From contig JBALVI010000001.1 in assembly GCA_036961205.1 (NCBI GenBank), positions 1 to 64,000 of the forward strand: a DNA stretch of 64,000 nucleotides, in the 5' to 3' direction. Made by a program: the position numbers and the translations under genes. Of the stretch, positions 16,947-27,053 are shown piece after piece. Positions within the stretch are counted from its first letter, which is position 1, and every line of letters begins with the position of its first letter. This DNA comes from CALJFL01 sp036961205. GTDB lineage: Bacteria; Pseudomonadota; Gammaproteobacteria; Pseudomonadales; Halieaceae. The notes beneath the pieces are model-generated. The model saw only the letters and a list, made by a program, of their open reading frames with translations. It was not told where the DNA came from and did no database searches.

Positions 16947-17402
16947 CTAGCGTGTGTAACTGCGCAGAGCATCGCATTGCGACTGACCGTGACAATAGAG
17001 CAAGCCGCGCTCAGCAGTGGCTTTCGCCAACGTCCCATCACCCTTAGCCGTATAGGTCGCCGCCAGGTGGAGATATATCTCGGCGCTGTCAGGGTCAATC
17101 CGCTGAGCACGCTCAAGCAGAGCAAGCGCCTGTTCATAGTCGCCCCGGTCGGTCGCCGCGCTGGCGCGGGACAACAATGAACCATAAGCATTGCTGTCGT
17201 TTGGCTCGGGCGCAACAGGACGGTCTGGTGCAGAGGGTGTAGACGGTGATTCAACGTTTCCCGGAGTGTAATCGGTGGGAGATTCAACCGGCGCGGGTTC
17301 ACCCCCGGGCACGCTATACACTGAGCAACCGCCAAGAACCACGGCCCCGGCCAGTATTACTCCACGTAGCACTGTGAGTAGTCCTGTACGCACGACCATC
17401 AT
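16947..17402 (-). CDS. TPR lipoprotein beside PBP1b
   Basis: This 151-residue protein has a lipoprotein signal (AGAVVLGGC), a Pro/Ser-rich linker (about residues 30-65), and roughly two tetratricopeptide repeats (AYGSLLSRASAATDRGDYEQ, then ALLERAQRIDPDSAEIYLHL). It starts within the last codons of mrcB, so the two are coupled. The position suggests an outer-membrane activator of PBP1b, comparable in role to LpoB or CsiV, but it does not look like LpoB and the role is inference. Confidence 0.7.
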   Translation of the reverse strand: MMVVRTGLLTVLRGVILAGAVVLGGCSVYSVPGGEPAPVESPTDYTPGNVESPSTPSAPDRPVAPEPNDSNAYGSLLSRASAATDRGDYEQALALLERAQRIDPDSAEIYLHLAATYTAKGDGTLAKATAERGLLYCHGQSQCDALRSYTR

Positions 17403-19681
17403 TTATCTCCGCCAAACAACGATTGAAACCAGTCAGTAATGGAGCTCTTCTTACCAGCAGTACAACTGCTACGCTGGCCGGGCTCTGAACCGACAATAAA
17501 TGGCAGCATACGGGAATTCGGGCAGCCCTCGCCAGTAAGATAGCCCGATTGGTCATCTATCCATTGGGGCGCTATTTTGTCAGGCATACGATAACCCAGG
17601 GACCGTTGGGCCGAGCGCGACATAAAGTGCGCCCAGACCTTGAGTGCGCCGGTACTGCCAGTCAGTCTGGTGGCGCCATTGTCATCGCGACCCACCCAAC
17701 TCACTGCCAGCAGATCGCCGGAAAAACCGGCAAACCAGGAATCCCTGCCATCGTTGGTTGTGCCAGTTTTGCCTGCAACGGCAAAGTTCTCGCCCAGGTA
17801 GCGGTAAACTCCTTTTCCGGTTCCTTCCCGGACCACCTCGCGCAGTGCGTAATGCAGCAAATGTACGGCCTGTAAACTGACCGTCCTGTCGTAGGCAAGG
17901 GCGTAGCGGTGCAGGGTATCGCCCTCCGCATCGACGATATCTCGAATACTGCGCAGCGGCATTCTGAAACCCCCGGCCGCTATTGCCTGATACATTGCAG
18001 CCATCGCCATTGGAGAATATTCCCCTGCGCCCAGGGTCAGGGCCGGCACTTCGGGAATAGGGCCATCGACGCCGAGACGCCTGAGCATTGCAACAACATT
18101 ATCCAGGCCCAATTCCATCCCCAGCCTCGCAGTGGCGAGGTTATACGACCGTGACAAAGCGGTATGCAGCAGAACATCGCCATGTTCCTTACGATCAAAA
18201 TTACGGGGTTCCCACAATTGCCCCCCGGGTCCGGTCACCGACACTTTGGTATCTGCCAGTACTGTCGCCAACGAGTACTTCTCGGGTTGCTCCAGAGCGG
18301 CAAGGTAAATCGCCGGTTTGATTAGAGAGCCGGCAGGCCTTCTGGCATCAAGGGCACGATTAAAACCGGCGTAGCGCACCTTTCGCCCGCCCACCAATGC
18401 TGCGACCTCACCGGTATCGAAGCGCGTAACCACAGTCGCTGATTCCAGCTCTGCCGCGCTATCAATCTGGTTTAGCACTTCGGTTGTACTGCGCTCCAAC
18501 TGGCGCTGAAGAATAGGATCAAAGCTGGTGAAAATACTCAGGCCCAAGGTGGTGAGGTCTTCATCACGGTACTCCAGTCGCAACTGCCTGCGCACCAGAT
18601 CAAGAAACGCAGGAAAGCTATTACGCACCAACCGATTACCATTCAGGCCCAGAGGCATGGCCTTGGCAATGACGGCGTGTTCTTCATTGATAACGCGTTG
18701 CTCGACCATTAAACCCAGTACCAGATCACGGCGCTGACGCGCCCGCTCGGGATTGCGCAAAGGGTTATACAGTGACGGCCCCTTGATCATCCCTACCAAA
18801 AGCGCCTGCTGATGCAGGCCTAGCTGCTCCAGGGGAGTGTCAAAATAATGCCTGGCCGCGAGCGCAAAGCCGTGTATCGCGCGTGGACCGTCTTGACCCA
18901 GATAAACTTCATTGAGATAGCTCTCGAGAATTTGTTCCTTGCTGTAATGCAGCTCCAGCAGAACTGCCATCACCACTTCGGTCAGCTTACGGGTAATGGT
19001 GCGTTCAGGTGTCAGGTAATAATTCTTCACCAACTGCTGGGTTATAGTGCTACCACCAGCTACCACCTGTCCGGAACGCGCATTGCTGAGCGCTGCACGG
19101 GCGATACCGGTTATGGAAAAGCCCAGGTGCTTATAAAAGCGCTGATCTTCGGTCGCGAGCAACCCGCCCACCAAAGTCTCGGGCACCTCGTCCAGGCGCA
19201 CCAGCAGTCGATCTTCTCCATGCTGTGGGTAAATACCGCCGATCTGGACAGGATCCAAACGCATTAGATCGACATTTTTACCGGCGCTGAGCAAGCTGCC
19301 AACTCGCTTGCCATTAAATGTCAGATTGACGCCACGGGCCGGCTCCCGCTCATCGGCGAATGCGAAACCTCGGGTATAAATATCAAAGCGGTTACCCGCG
19401 CGGGATACTTCTCCGGGCCTGCGGGCACTGGTGACTTTCCGATAGCCCAGTATTTCAAGCTCGTAGGCAAGGTCGTCAGGAGCGATCTTCGCGCCGGCAA
19501 ACAGTTCCAGTGGCCGGGCGTAGACTTTGGCGGGTAATTCCCACATTTTGTCGATAAATGTGGCCGTAATCCGCGCATCCAGATAGACCAGCAGCAGCAC
19601 TGCAACCACCGACAGGCTGACAAATATCTTTAGAATTGGGCGGTGGGTGCGCGTCATGGGCTGCGAGTGTACACCAGACAT
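17399..19681 (-). CDS. mrcB: Penicillin-binding protein 1B
   Basis: This bifunctional enzyme polymerises glycan and cross-links peptides. The protein has 760 residues, or 752 from the ATG at 19657. It shows a membrane anchor at about residues 18-38, a UB2H-like region to about 150, a GT51 transglycosylase domain (EDQRFYKHLG, GGSTITQQLVKN) and a transpeptidase domain. Transpeptidase motifs are SLIK (active serine), SYN and KTGTTND. The C-terminal tail carries two cysteines. Next to it lies a TPR lipoprotein that may activate it. Confidence 0.95.
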   Translation of the reverse strand: MSGVHSQPMTRTHRPILKIFVSLSVVAVLLLVYLDARITATFIDKMWELPAKVYARPLELFAGAKIAPDDLAYELEILGYRKVTSARRPGEVSRAGNRFDIYTRGFAFADEREPARGVNLTFNGKRVGSLLSAGKNVDLMRLDPVQIGGIYPQHGEDRLLVRLDEVPETLVGGLLATEDQRFYKHLGFSITGIARAALSNARSGQVVAGGSTITQQLVKNYYLTPERTITRKLTEVVMAVLLELHYSKEQILESYLNEVYLGQDGPRAIHGFALAARHYFDTPLEQLGLHQQALLVGMIKGPSLYNPLRNPERARQRRDLVLGLMVEQRVINEEHAVIAKAMPLGLNGNRLVRNSFPAFLDLVRRQLRLEYRDEDLTTLGLSIFTSFDPILQRQLERSTTEVLNQIDSAAELESATVVTRFDTGEVAALVGGRKVRYAGFNRALDARRPAGSLIKPAIYLAALEQPEKYSLATVLADTKVSVTGPGGQLWEPRNFDRKEHGDVLLHTALSRSYNLATARLGMELGLDNVVAMLRRLGVDGPIPEVPALTLGAGEYSPMAMAAMYQAIAAGGFRMPLRSIRDIVDAEGDTLHRYALAYDRTVSLQAVHLLHYALREVVREGTGKGVYRYLGENFAVAGKTGTTNDGRDSWFAGFSGDLLAVSWVGRDDNGATRLTGSTGALKVWAHFMSRSAQRSLGYRMPDKIAPQWIDDQSGYLTGEGCPNSRMLPFIVGSEPGQRSSCTAGKKSSITDWFQSLFGGDK

Positions 19682-19743
19682 GCTTTCTTTTGTCTCGTGG
19701 ATAAGGATAATAGCCGGCGAATCAAATGCGAGCTTATATCGAT

Positions 19744-20760
19744 ATGAAAAAGTACAAAGTTTACGGCATTGGCGCAGCGCTGGTGGACACCGAAATTAAA
19801 GTTGAAGACCACGACCTGACTGCAATGTCCGTAGACAAGGGCCTGATGACGCTGGTTGATGAGGCGCGACAGCAAGAGCTGCTCTCGCATCTGAAAGATC
19901 ACCTGGTCAGCGCCAGCCACGCCAGTGGCGGCAGCGCCGCCAACACAATTATTGCGGTGGCGCTGTTCGGCGGCTCATCGTTTATGACCTGTAAGGTTGC
20001 ACAGGATGCCTACGGTGACATTTACCTTGCAGACCTCGAATCTGCCGGTGTCGACCATTGCATGAGTAACGGTAAAGTGCGCGAGGATGGGGTCACCGGT
20101 AAGTGCCTGGTACTTATCACCCCTGATGCCGAGCGCAGCATGAACACTTACCTGGGAGTCTCCGACACACTCTCCGTAGAGCAGTTGGATGCGGCGGCTA
20201 TCGCCGATTCAGAGTATCTGTACATTGAAGGTTACAGGGTCACCTCGCCTTCCAGCCTTGGCGCAGCCGTGCGGTCTCGCGAACTGGCTCAAGCAGCAGG
20301 TGTAAAAACAGCCCTGAGTTTTTCCGACCCGGGTATGGTGGAATTTTTCCGCGACGGCATCAAAGAAATTATCGGTGATCGCCTGGATCTTATTTTCTGC
20401 AACGAGGATGAAGCCCTGGGCTGGGCAGAGACCGAGTCAATGGAAGCGGCGATCGATGCGCTCAAACTGATTGCAAATACCTTTGCCATTACCCTGGGAG
20501 CAAAAGGCGCGTTAGTGTACGACGGCGAAAAATTAGTCGAGATCGCCCCACATAAGGTTTCCGCAATAGACACCAACGGCGCCGGCGATATGTTCGCAGG
20601 GGCATTTCTGTATAGCATCACCCGCGGTGAAGACTTCGAAACCGCAGGCCGCTTCGCCTGCATGGCCGCCAGCGAAACGGTATCCCGCTACGGACCACGC
20701 CTGCCCAAAGACGCATACGCCGCTCTCACTTCATCATTTTATGGCGACCAGGCGGACTAG
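19744..20760 (+). CDS. PfkB family sugar/nucleoside kinase, adenosine-kinase-like
   Basis: This protein has 338 residues from the ATG at 19744 (a Met at 19726 is also possible). It has the PfkB features: VYGIGAALVD at the N-terminus, ASGGSAANT near residue 65, and DTNGAGDMFAGAF with the catalytic Asp near residue 285. It resembles the group annotated as adenosine kinase in Pseudomonas. Ribokinase-like substrates cannot be excluded. It is convergent with polB and the two stop codons overlap on CTAG. Confidence 0.85.
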   Translation: MKKYKVYGIGAALVDTEIKVEDHDLTAMSVDKGLMTLVDEARQQELLSHLKDHLVSASHASGGSAANTIIAVALFGGSSFMTCKVAQDAYGDIYLADLESAGVDHCMSNGKVREDGVTGKCLVLITPDAERSMNTYLGVSDTLSVEQLDAAAIADSEYLYIEGYRVTSPSSLGAAVRSRELAQAAGVKTALSFSDPGMVEFFRDGIKEIIGDRLDLIFCNEDEALGWAETESMEAAIDALKLIANTFAITLGAKGALVYDGEKLVEIAPHKVSAIDTNGAGDMFAGAFLYSITRGEDFETAGRFACMAASETVSRYGPRLPKDAYAALTSSFYGDQAD

Positions 20761-23114
20761 AAAAGATCGAACTGCTTGTCAACGATAGCGCGAAAGGAAG
20801 TTCCGACGAACCCTAAAATGCCGTCTGCAACGGGCTCTAGCTGGCGATCGACATAATGCTGGTAATCAAAAGGTGCCAGGGCTTTTGCTGCCGGCTCGGC
20901 ACCTGCTGTCGTTATCACATACTCGACCCAACTACCGCGTGAGGGTATCGGTAAATCGCGATCTGCACATAACCTCGCTGCTTGCACGTGAGGAGGAACA
21001 TTCCGCTGGTAGTCGTCAAGCCGCCGTCGCAGGCGCTTGCGATAAACCAACTGCTCGTCGTGCTGCCCCGCGATGACCTCCCCCACCAGCGTCTTTACAT
21101 AGTCTTCGAAAGGTTCCTGCTGAAATATTCGTCGGTACAACGCCTCCTGGAACTCTCGGGCCAGTCGGGTCCAATCGGTGCGGACATTTTCCAGGCCTTT
21201 GAAGATAATTTCATCGCCATCAGCGCCGGCAACCACACCGGCATAGCGCTTCTTGCTCCCCTTGTCTGATCCGCGCACCGTCGGCATCAGAAACTGTTTG
21301 AAGTGGGTCTCAAACTCCAGCTCCAGCACACTGTCCAGACCAAATTCCGAACGAATCTGTTCCGTCCACCACTGGTTGAGCAAGGACTGCAACTCCCGTC
21401 CTGTCTGCTGCGCCTGCTGGTCAGTGGCAGCACCCTGTATCCATACAAACACGGAATCGGTATCGCCATAGATTACCCGATGCCCCAGGTCCTCGAGGTG
21501 ATCCCGGGTGCGCTGCAATATTTCGTGGCCGCGCAAGGTTATTGAACTGGCCAGGCGGGCGTCGAAAAAGCGACAAGCCGGGGTTCCCAATACCCCATAA
21601 AATGAATTCATGATGATCTTGATTGCCTGCGACAGCGGCGCATCACTGGCGGCCTTGGCCTGGTCCCGCTGCTGCCAGAGGCTGGCGATGAGCGCCGGCA
21701 AAATGTGCCCCTCGCGGGCGAACTGCGAATCAAGAAAGCCAGGTACCGTGGCTTGCTCATCGAGTTCTCCACCAACCCCCTCTGCCAGGCCGAGTGGGTC
21801 AATGCAGAAAGTCCGAATAATACTGGGATAAAGGCTTTTGAAATCCAGCACCAATACATGCCGGTAGATACCCGGCTGGGAATCCAGCACAAAACCGCCT
21901 GGGCTGCCGCCCTGATCGGTGCGCGCATTGGGGGCCACATAACCCTTGCGATGCAGCCGGGGTAAGTAGAGGTTATCGAATGAGGCGACTGAACCACCCA
22001 GACGATCTAGGTTCAGCCCCGTTATCGCCGAGCGAGCGAGCGCGAACTCCAGTAGCGAGGTTGCCTTGAAGATCTCGGAGACCAGCTCACAGTCCTTCAA
22101 GTTGTAAGCAGCCAGACGACTCTTGTCCTGCTGAAATAATTCACTGATCGCCAGACCCCGATCATTGCCATGCAACAACTTACCCTCGCCCAGAATTTGC
22201 CGGGACACATTTTCCAGAGAGAAGCTTTCGAAGCGATAAAATGCTGCACGCAGCAGCTCAATCCCATCCAGTAGCACCCGGCCGGTAAGGTGTGCCGCCC
22301 TGCGTTCTCCATCTTCGTCCAGCTCGCGCCAACGCACCGGTCGCTGCTCCCGACCCAGAGACAGTGGCACCCCCAACAGGTCGGCCACTCGTTGCAAATA
22401 CCAGGTGTCGAAATTGATGACATTCCAGCCTATCAACACATCGGGATCATAGCTGCGCACCCAGGCCAAAAACGCCTGCAAAACTTCAGCCTGCGAGGCA
22501 TAACTTTCCACGTAGTCCTGCTCAGCGCCCTCGCCCACCATAAACACTTTGCGTTCCTCGGCGCCCGAGGGACCCACAGCATGCACACCAATGGAAAAGA
22601 GCTGTACCCCGTCAAGCGCGGTCTCAATATCGAAGGAGGCCACCTTTAAGGGCGGGCGAAAGTCGGCAGAGCGCATCGCAGGCTGATCCAGCGTGCTGAA
22701 TTCGCCGGCATCATCCACTTCGCCGACAAGCTCAGCACTACCGGTGATAAAACGCTCCATCAGGTAACGTTCTGCGGGATTAATATCTGCTTCAAGCGGA
22801 TCAAAACCCGCTTCGATCAGCTGATCTGCACAGCTTCGGGCCTGCCTATAGCTGGAGAAATACAGTGCATTTACCGGTGACAAATCGAAAGCGCGCAGAT
22901 TGACGTTCTTAACCTCGGCGATCCGAAATCGTTGCAGCGCCCCTGCGGCCTGGTCAAATTCCGATTGCCGCAGGAAAAACACCGCCCTCTCCCCGCGCAC
23001 GGTTACCCGCAGTGGGCCGGCATCCGTGGCGAACCAGTACTCCAGTTCAATTCCGCTCTGGCGATCACTCCAGTTGCGGGTGAGCAAAAAGCCTAGAGTA
23101 CTCTGGGTTGCCAA
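20757..23114 (-). CDS. polB: DNA polymerase II
   Basis: This is a family B DNA polymerase, in E. coli SOS-induced and able to bypass lesions and restart forks. The 785-residue protein has the exonuclease motif FDIET and the later exonuclease motif in IGWNVINFDTWYLQ. Polymerase motif A is DFKSLYPSIIR, motif B KIIMNSFYGVLG, and motif C YGDTDSVF. The length agrees with E. coli PolB. I see no clear LexA box in the short space before the start. It is convergent with the PfkB kinase. Confidence 0.95.
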   Translation of the reverse strand: MATQSTLGFLLTRNWSDRQSGIELEYWFATDAGPLRVTVRGERAVFFLRQSEFDQAAGALQRFRIAEVKNVNLRAFDLSPVNALYFSSYRQARSCADQLIEAGFDPLEADINPAERYLMERFITGSAELVGEVDDAGEFSTLDQPAMRSADFRPPLKVASFDIETALDGVQLFSIGVHAVGPSGAEERKVFMVGEGAEQDYVESYASQAEVLQAFLAWVRSYDPDVLIGWNVINFDTWYLQRVADLLGVPLSLGREQRPVRWRELDEDGERRAAHLTGRVLLDGIELLRAAFYRFESFSLENVSRQILGEGKLLHGNDRGLAISELFQQDKSRLAAYNLKDCELVSEIFKATSLLEFALARSAITGLNLDRLGGSVASFDNLYLPRLHRKGYVAPNARTDQGGSPGGFVLDSQPGIYRHVLVLDFKSLYPSIIRTFCIDPLGLAEGVGGELDEQATVPGFLDSQFAREGHILPALIASLWQQRDQAKAASDAPLSQAIKIIMNSFYGVLGTPACRFFDARLASSITLRGHEILQRTRDHLEDLGHRVIYGDTDSVFVWIQGAATDQQAQQTGRELQSLLNQWWTEQIRSEFGLDSVLELEFETHFKQFLMPTVRGSDKGSKKRYAGVVAGADGDEIIFKGLENVRTDWTRLAREFQEALYRRIFQQEPFEDYVKTLVGEVIAGQHDEQLVYRKRLRRRLDDYQRNVPPHVQAARLCADRDLPIPSRGSWVEYVITTAGAEPAAKALAPFDYQHYVDRQLEPVADGILGFVGTSFRAIVDKQFDLF

Positions 23115-23214
23115 CTTTACCTCCAGTGGTGACTATCCTTTAAGTCCGCTCTGGCTTAAGCTGTGCTGCCCCGGACGACCATCATTATGCACACTGGTTG
23201 AGGAAAAAAGCCGC

Positions 23215-23559
23215 ATGAAAAAGCCCGTCATCAAACAGGATCCTTTATACCAATTGCTGCGTAACGAGGATATCAAGAGCTTCAATGAGCAGCGCGACAC
23301 TCTCGATAATAGTGAACTGAGAAGCGGGGATTATCGGGGCCGCGATCTGCGCAACATGAACGCCGCTGGACTGGATTTCAGCGACTCCTATTTCCGCAAT
23401 GCCGATCTCAGCGGCATCGACTTTCGCAACACCAATCTATTAGGCGCCAGTCTGCTGGATGCAAAACTCTCGGGAACCTATTTTCCCGAAGAGATAAATG
23501 CCACCGAGATTCGACTGTCGCGGGATACCGGCACCCGACTGCGCTACGACCGACGCTAG
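23215..23559 (+). CDS. Small pentapeptide-repeat protein
   Basis: The ATG at 23215 follows a strong GAGGAAAA ribosome site and gives 114 residues. After about 35 residues with charged helices come pentapeptide repeats of the A(D/N)LxX type (DYRGRDLRNMNAAGLDF, then DSYFRNADLSGIDFRNTNLL), forming about eight coils of a right-handed beta-helix. It has no membrane segment or catalytic motif. Such small proteins are mostly of unknown role. It is divergent from polB. Confidence 0.75.
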   Translation: MKKPVIKQDPLYQLLRNEDIKSFNEQRDTLDNSELRSGDYRGRDLRNMNAAGLDFSDSYFRNADLSGIDFRNTNLLGASLLDAKLSGTYFPEEINATEIRLSRDTGTRLRYDRR

Positions 23560-23580
23560 CGCGCGCCTATACCCTAACGC

Positions 23581-24633
23581 TTAGCCCTGAGAGAGCAAAT
23601 CGCGCAGATCCACAATCGCAGCATTTGCACGGCTGATAAATGACGCCATCACCAGTGAATGGTTGGCCAGCGGTCCAAAGCCAGAGCCGTTAAGAATCAT
23701 TGGGCTCCAAACAGTTTCCTGAGTACCTTCCAATTCACGAATAATCTGCTGCAGGCTAACCTCAGCATTCTTGTCTTCCAGCACTTCAGCAAAGTCTATC
23801 TGTGCCGCCTTTAGAAAATGGGTGAGCGCCCAGGCCGTGCCGCGCGCTTCAAAAAATACATCGTCGATCTCGGTCCAGGGCGTGCGCACCAGCTTCTCCC
23901 CCGCGGTAATCGTTGACTGGGTGGCATTCTGATCGCCTGCCAAATCGGTATTTACCCGTCGCTGGCCGACACTGGCACTGAGGCGCTGAGACAGGCTACC
24001 AAGGCGGATATCGACGGTGGATAGCCAATACCTGAGGTTGTCAGCCCGAGCATAGAACTGGGCGTCACTGGCGTTCACATCAGAGAGCCTGCGAAAGTAA
24101 CTACGAGTGAACTTGATGCCGGTGCGATATTCGGATTCGGAGGCCGGCAGCACCCAACTGTCAGACTGAAAGTTGAAACGGGGTTCGGCAACCGCAAGAT
24201 CCGGGTCTTCAGACGACTGCGATTGCGATCTGCTATGGACCTCGCGCATGGCACGGGCTAGATCGCGCGCCTGAATCAGCACGCCGTATTCCCAATTAGG
24301 AATATTGTCCAACCATAGACCGGGTGGGAAACGATCATTGTGCAGAAAACCACCAGGCTTATTGAGCAGGGTCTCCATGACACCCATCAGAGCCGCGGTC
24401 GTCGCGGAGCCAGTTACAACATTGCCTCCCTCCTCCGCCGCATAGGTGGCTGCCTTCTCTCGCACGTCAAAGAATGGCGGCGACATGCTCCAGTAAATAC
24501 CCACCAGCACAGCCAGAAACAGGTAGATAGCCAGCGCCAGCGCCCCCCATTTGGCCCATTTTGCATCCGGCAGATAATCATCGAGAAAATTTCGCAGGCG
24601 ATTCATTCCTGCACCAGAGGTCGTGTTGTTCAT
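23581..24633 (-). CDS. DUF2333 family membrane protein
   Basis: This 350-residue protein has one membrane segment at about residues 29-50 and a large periplasmic domain rich in helices and aromatic residues, with stretches such as YWSMSPPFFDVRE, LLNKPGGFLHNDRFPPG and NWEYGVLIQARDLARA that are diagnostic of DUF2333. The family occurs in gammaproteobacteria and lacks a known function. It ends close to the pentapeptide gene, and its start is 13 bases after the end of the copper chaperone gene. Confidence 0.85.
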   Translation of the reverse strand: MNNTTSGAGMNRLRNFLDDYLPDAKWAKWGALALAIYLFLAVLVGIYWSMSPPFFDVREKAATYAAEEGGNVVTGSATTAALMGVMETLLNKPGGFLHNDRFPPGLWLDNIPNWEYGVLIQARDLARAMREVHSRSQSQSSEDPDLAVAEPRFNFQSDSWVLPASESEYRTGIKFTRSYFRRLSDVNASDAQFYARADNLRYWLSTVDIRLGSLSQRLSASVGQRRVNTDLAGDQNATQSTITAGEKLVRTPWTEIDDVFFEARGTAWALTHFLKAAQIDFAEVLEDKNAEVSLQQIIRELEGTQETVWSPMILNGSGFGPLANHSLVMASFISRANAAIVDLRDLLSQG

Positions 24634-24646
24634 TGCAAAGTTTCCA

Positions 24647-25099
24647 TTAGTGATGCTGGTGATTGTTGTCGTCTGCCGGTGCGCCCTTGCGTACAGGCGC
24701 TGTCGCGCAGGCCTGCCCGCCAGAGGCGATGATCAGGCAAAGTTGTAAGGATTCCCCCGGCGCCGGCATGCGCTCCAGGTCCAGCAGCATTAAATGCTTA
24801 CCGCCAGGAGCCAGTTCAACGGACTCACCTGGCGCCAGCGTCAGCGACGGCAATTGCTGCATCTTCACATATCCGTCCACCGTGATACTGGTGTGAATTT
24901 CAGCACGCCCGGATAATTCAACCGTGGCACCGGTGATCTCTTGCCGCTCTGAGCCGGTGTTAGTGGCGCGCAGATAGGCCGCGGTATTGCTCTGTGTCGG
25001 TGGCAAAGCGCGCACCCAGGCATCCTCTACCACAACGCCCTCGCCCGCGGCGGCACTTGTCCATAGCAACATCGCCGCCAGTATCCAAAAATTGTTCAA
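24647..25099 (-). CDS. Copper chaperone PCu(A)C family protein
   Basis: This 150-residue exported protein probably carries Cu(I) in the periplasm for cytochrome oxidase assembly. After a signal peptide (residues 1-19), it has the cupredoxin-like fold of the family with GGKHLMLLDLERM as the second ligand cluster and MQQLPSLTLAPGESVEL before it. A His-rich tail (NNHQHH) could add metal capacity. The start codon is TTG, with GGGAG seven bases upstream; no in-frame ATG precedes it. It is divergent from dsbD. Confidence 0.88.
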   Translation of the reverse strand: MNNFWILAAMLLWTSAAAGEGVVVEDAWVRALPPTQSNTAAYLRATNTGSERQEITGATVELSGRAEIHTSITVDGYVKMQQLPSLTLAPGESVELAPGGKHLMLLDLERMPAPGESLQLCLIIASGGQACATAPVRKGAPADDNNHQHH

Positions 25100-25163
25100 A
25101 TTGCCGCTCCCTGAGTGAAACTTACGCCCTGCGCAGACGTCCTACCACTATACCATTTACACG

Positions 25164-25207
25164 GGGCACCTCTAACTAATGCGGTAAGGCATTAGTTAGA
25201 GGTGCCC
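25164..25207. repeat. Perfect 19-bp hairpin in the PCuAC-dsbD intergenic space
   Basis: Bases 25164-25182 and 25189-25207 are perfect inverted repeats (GGGCACCTCTAACTAATGC and its complement) around a six-base loop GGTAAG. The space lies between divergent promoters, so a terminator is unlikely, and no T-tract follows. It may be an operator, an RNA structure in one leader, or a relic of a small mobile element. No second copy was seen in the window by eye. Confidence 0.7.
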
Positions 25208-25301
25208 TCACTATGAGTGCTACTCCAGCTAGGGCAGTCGTCTGCACACTGATACACTAACCGACCCATTACCGGCGGCGTTGCCGGCCCGAGGATAATT
25301 A

Positions 25302-27053
25302 ATGCGCGCTCTGCTCGTCTGCCTGCTCTTTTTGACCGCCACCATGAGCTATGGTCAGTCCTCTCCCACAGGCAATAACCCCGACCCATTCCAGGCCCTG
25401 TCGAATCAGCCGGAATTTTTGGCCGTCGAGGAAGCCTACAAGCTCGAAGTTGAGCTAGAGACCAATGGTGATATTCGCCTGTACTGGCAAATAGCTGACG
25501 CCTACTACCTGTATCAGCACCGGTTTGCGTTTACCTTGACGGATGCAAACGGCGTTATAGACGTCGATGCAAAGCTACCCCCCGCACTGGCCAGAACTGA
25601 CGAGTACTTTGGCGAAGTGCACGTTTACTACCGCGATGCGGATATAACCCTGACGCCTTCGCGCGCCAGTGAACAAGTGCACCTGCAGGTACAATCACAA
25701 GGCTGCGCCGATGCAGGCCTGTGTTATCCGCCTCGCACACAGAATTTTATGCTGGATTTTGGCAGCGGGTTGGCCACTGAAACAGATCGGGCCGCCAGCC
25801 CGGTTGCGACCCCGGCAGAGGCAACTCCACCCACTTCCGTAGCAACCCTGCTGTATATGCTAGTGCTGGCATTCGCCGGCGGAATAATCCTCAATCTGAT
25901 GCCCTGCGTGTTCCCGATTCTATCGCTGAAAGTGCTGAGCTTTGCCCGCAGTGAAGATCACGACCGACATATCCATGGCTGGTTCTATGCGGTAGGCGTG
26001 GTCAGCAGCTTTGTGGCTGTGGCCGCGGTGTTAATAGGACTGCAACAGGCCGGCAACGCTATTGGCTGGGGCTTCCAGCTGCAAACCCCCGGGTTTGTTA
26101 TCGCCCTGGCCTACCTGTTCGTGGCCATGGGGCTGTCTCTTTCCGGGGTTATTCAATTTGGCGGTCGCTTGATGAACATAGGCGGCGGACTCGCTGAACA
26201 ACCCGGTGGAGCAGGAAGCTTCTTTACCGGCGTGTTGGCGGTTGTAGTGGCCAGCCCGTGCACAGCGCCCTTCATGGGCACGGCACTTGGCTTCGCCGCA
26301 ACTCAGCCAGCAGCTGTAGGCCTGTTGGTATTCGCTGCGCTGGGAGCGGGCATGGCGGCGCCGCTATTACTGCTGAGCTACAGCACACTGGCGCGAAGAC
26401 TGATGCCAAAGCCTGGCCAATGGATGGAAACACTGAAGGAGCTTTTGGCCTTTCCTTTGTATGCCACGGCCCTGTGGTTGTTGTGGGTTGCTGGGCGCCA
26501 GACCGACATCAATACCATGACCGTAGCACTGGCAGGCGCGCTTATGCTTGCCCTTGGCCTTTGGCTCTGGGGGGAAGGCACTATGCGCAAGGGCGTTGCC
26601 ATACTCTGTATTGCCACCGCAATATCGCTGGCCACCTGGCGCGGTGCGGATAGTGACGATGACCGGCGTCTGGCAACGGGAACAGTCGCCTGGTCAGTGG
26701 AAACCCTGGCCCAGTTGCGCTCCCTTGGCAATCCGGTGTTTGTCGATGTCACCGCTGACTGGTGTCTGACCTGTATCGCCAACGAACAGGCAGTGTTATT
26801 TACCGACGAGATGACCGCTCGCTTTGCAGAAGCCGGCGTTATCTACATGGTCGCCGACTGGACCAACTACGACCCCGAAATTGCGGCCTTCATCGGCGAA
26901 CATGGTCGCAACGGCATCCCTCTCTACCTGATGTACCCCGCTCAAGGTGATTTACCACCGATTATCCTGCCACAAATATTGTCTGACAATATCGTGATCG
27001 CGGCTATTGAGGCAGTTGTGGGGGAAAACACAGGTGTTGCACGCACCTTTTAG
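25302..27053 (+). CDS. dsbD: Thiol:disulfide interchange protein DsbD
   Basis: DsbD passes electrons from cytoplasmic thioredoxin to periplasmic partners. The 583-residue protein has a signal peptide, an N-terminal alpha domain with the redox pair in CADAGLCYPP, and a central eight-helix beta domain with cysteines in LMPCVFPILS and SPCTAPFMG. The C-terminal thioredoxin domain has CLTC within DWCLTCIANE. All six redox cysteines are present and the length is typical. It is followed by the aroQ-accBC group, as in Pseudomonas. Confidence 0.95.
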   Translation: MRALLVCLLFLTATMSYGQSSPTGNNPDPFQALSNQPEFLAVEEAYKLEVELETNGDIRLYWQIADAYYLYQHRFAFTLTDANGVIDVDAKLPPALARTDEYFGEVHVYYRDADITLTPSRASEQVHLQVQSQGCADAGLCYPPRTQNFMLDFGSGLATETDRAASPVATPAEATPPTSVATLLYMLVLAFAGGIILNLMPCVFPILSLKVLSFARSEDHDRHIHGWFYAVGVVSSFVAVAAVLIGLQQAGNAIGWGFQLQTPGFVIALAYLFVAMGLSLSGVIQFGGRLMNIGGGLAEQPGGAGSFFTGVLAVVVASPCTAPFMGTALGFAATQPAAVGLLVFAALGAGMAAPLLLLSYSTLARRLMPKPGQWMETLKELLAFPLYATALWLLWVAGRQTDINTMTVALAGALMLALGLWLWGEGTMRKGVAILCIATAISLATWRGADSDDDRRLATGTVAWSVETLAQLRSLGNPVFVDVTADWCLTCIANEQAVLFTDEMTARFAEAGVIYMVADWTNYDPEIAAFIGEHGRNGIPLYLMYPAQGDLPPIILPQILSDNIVIAAIEAVVGENTGVARTF

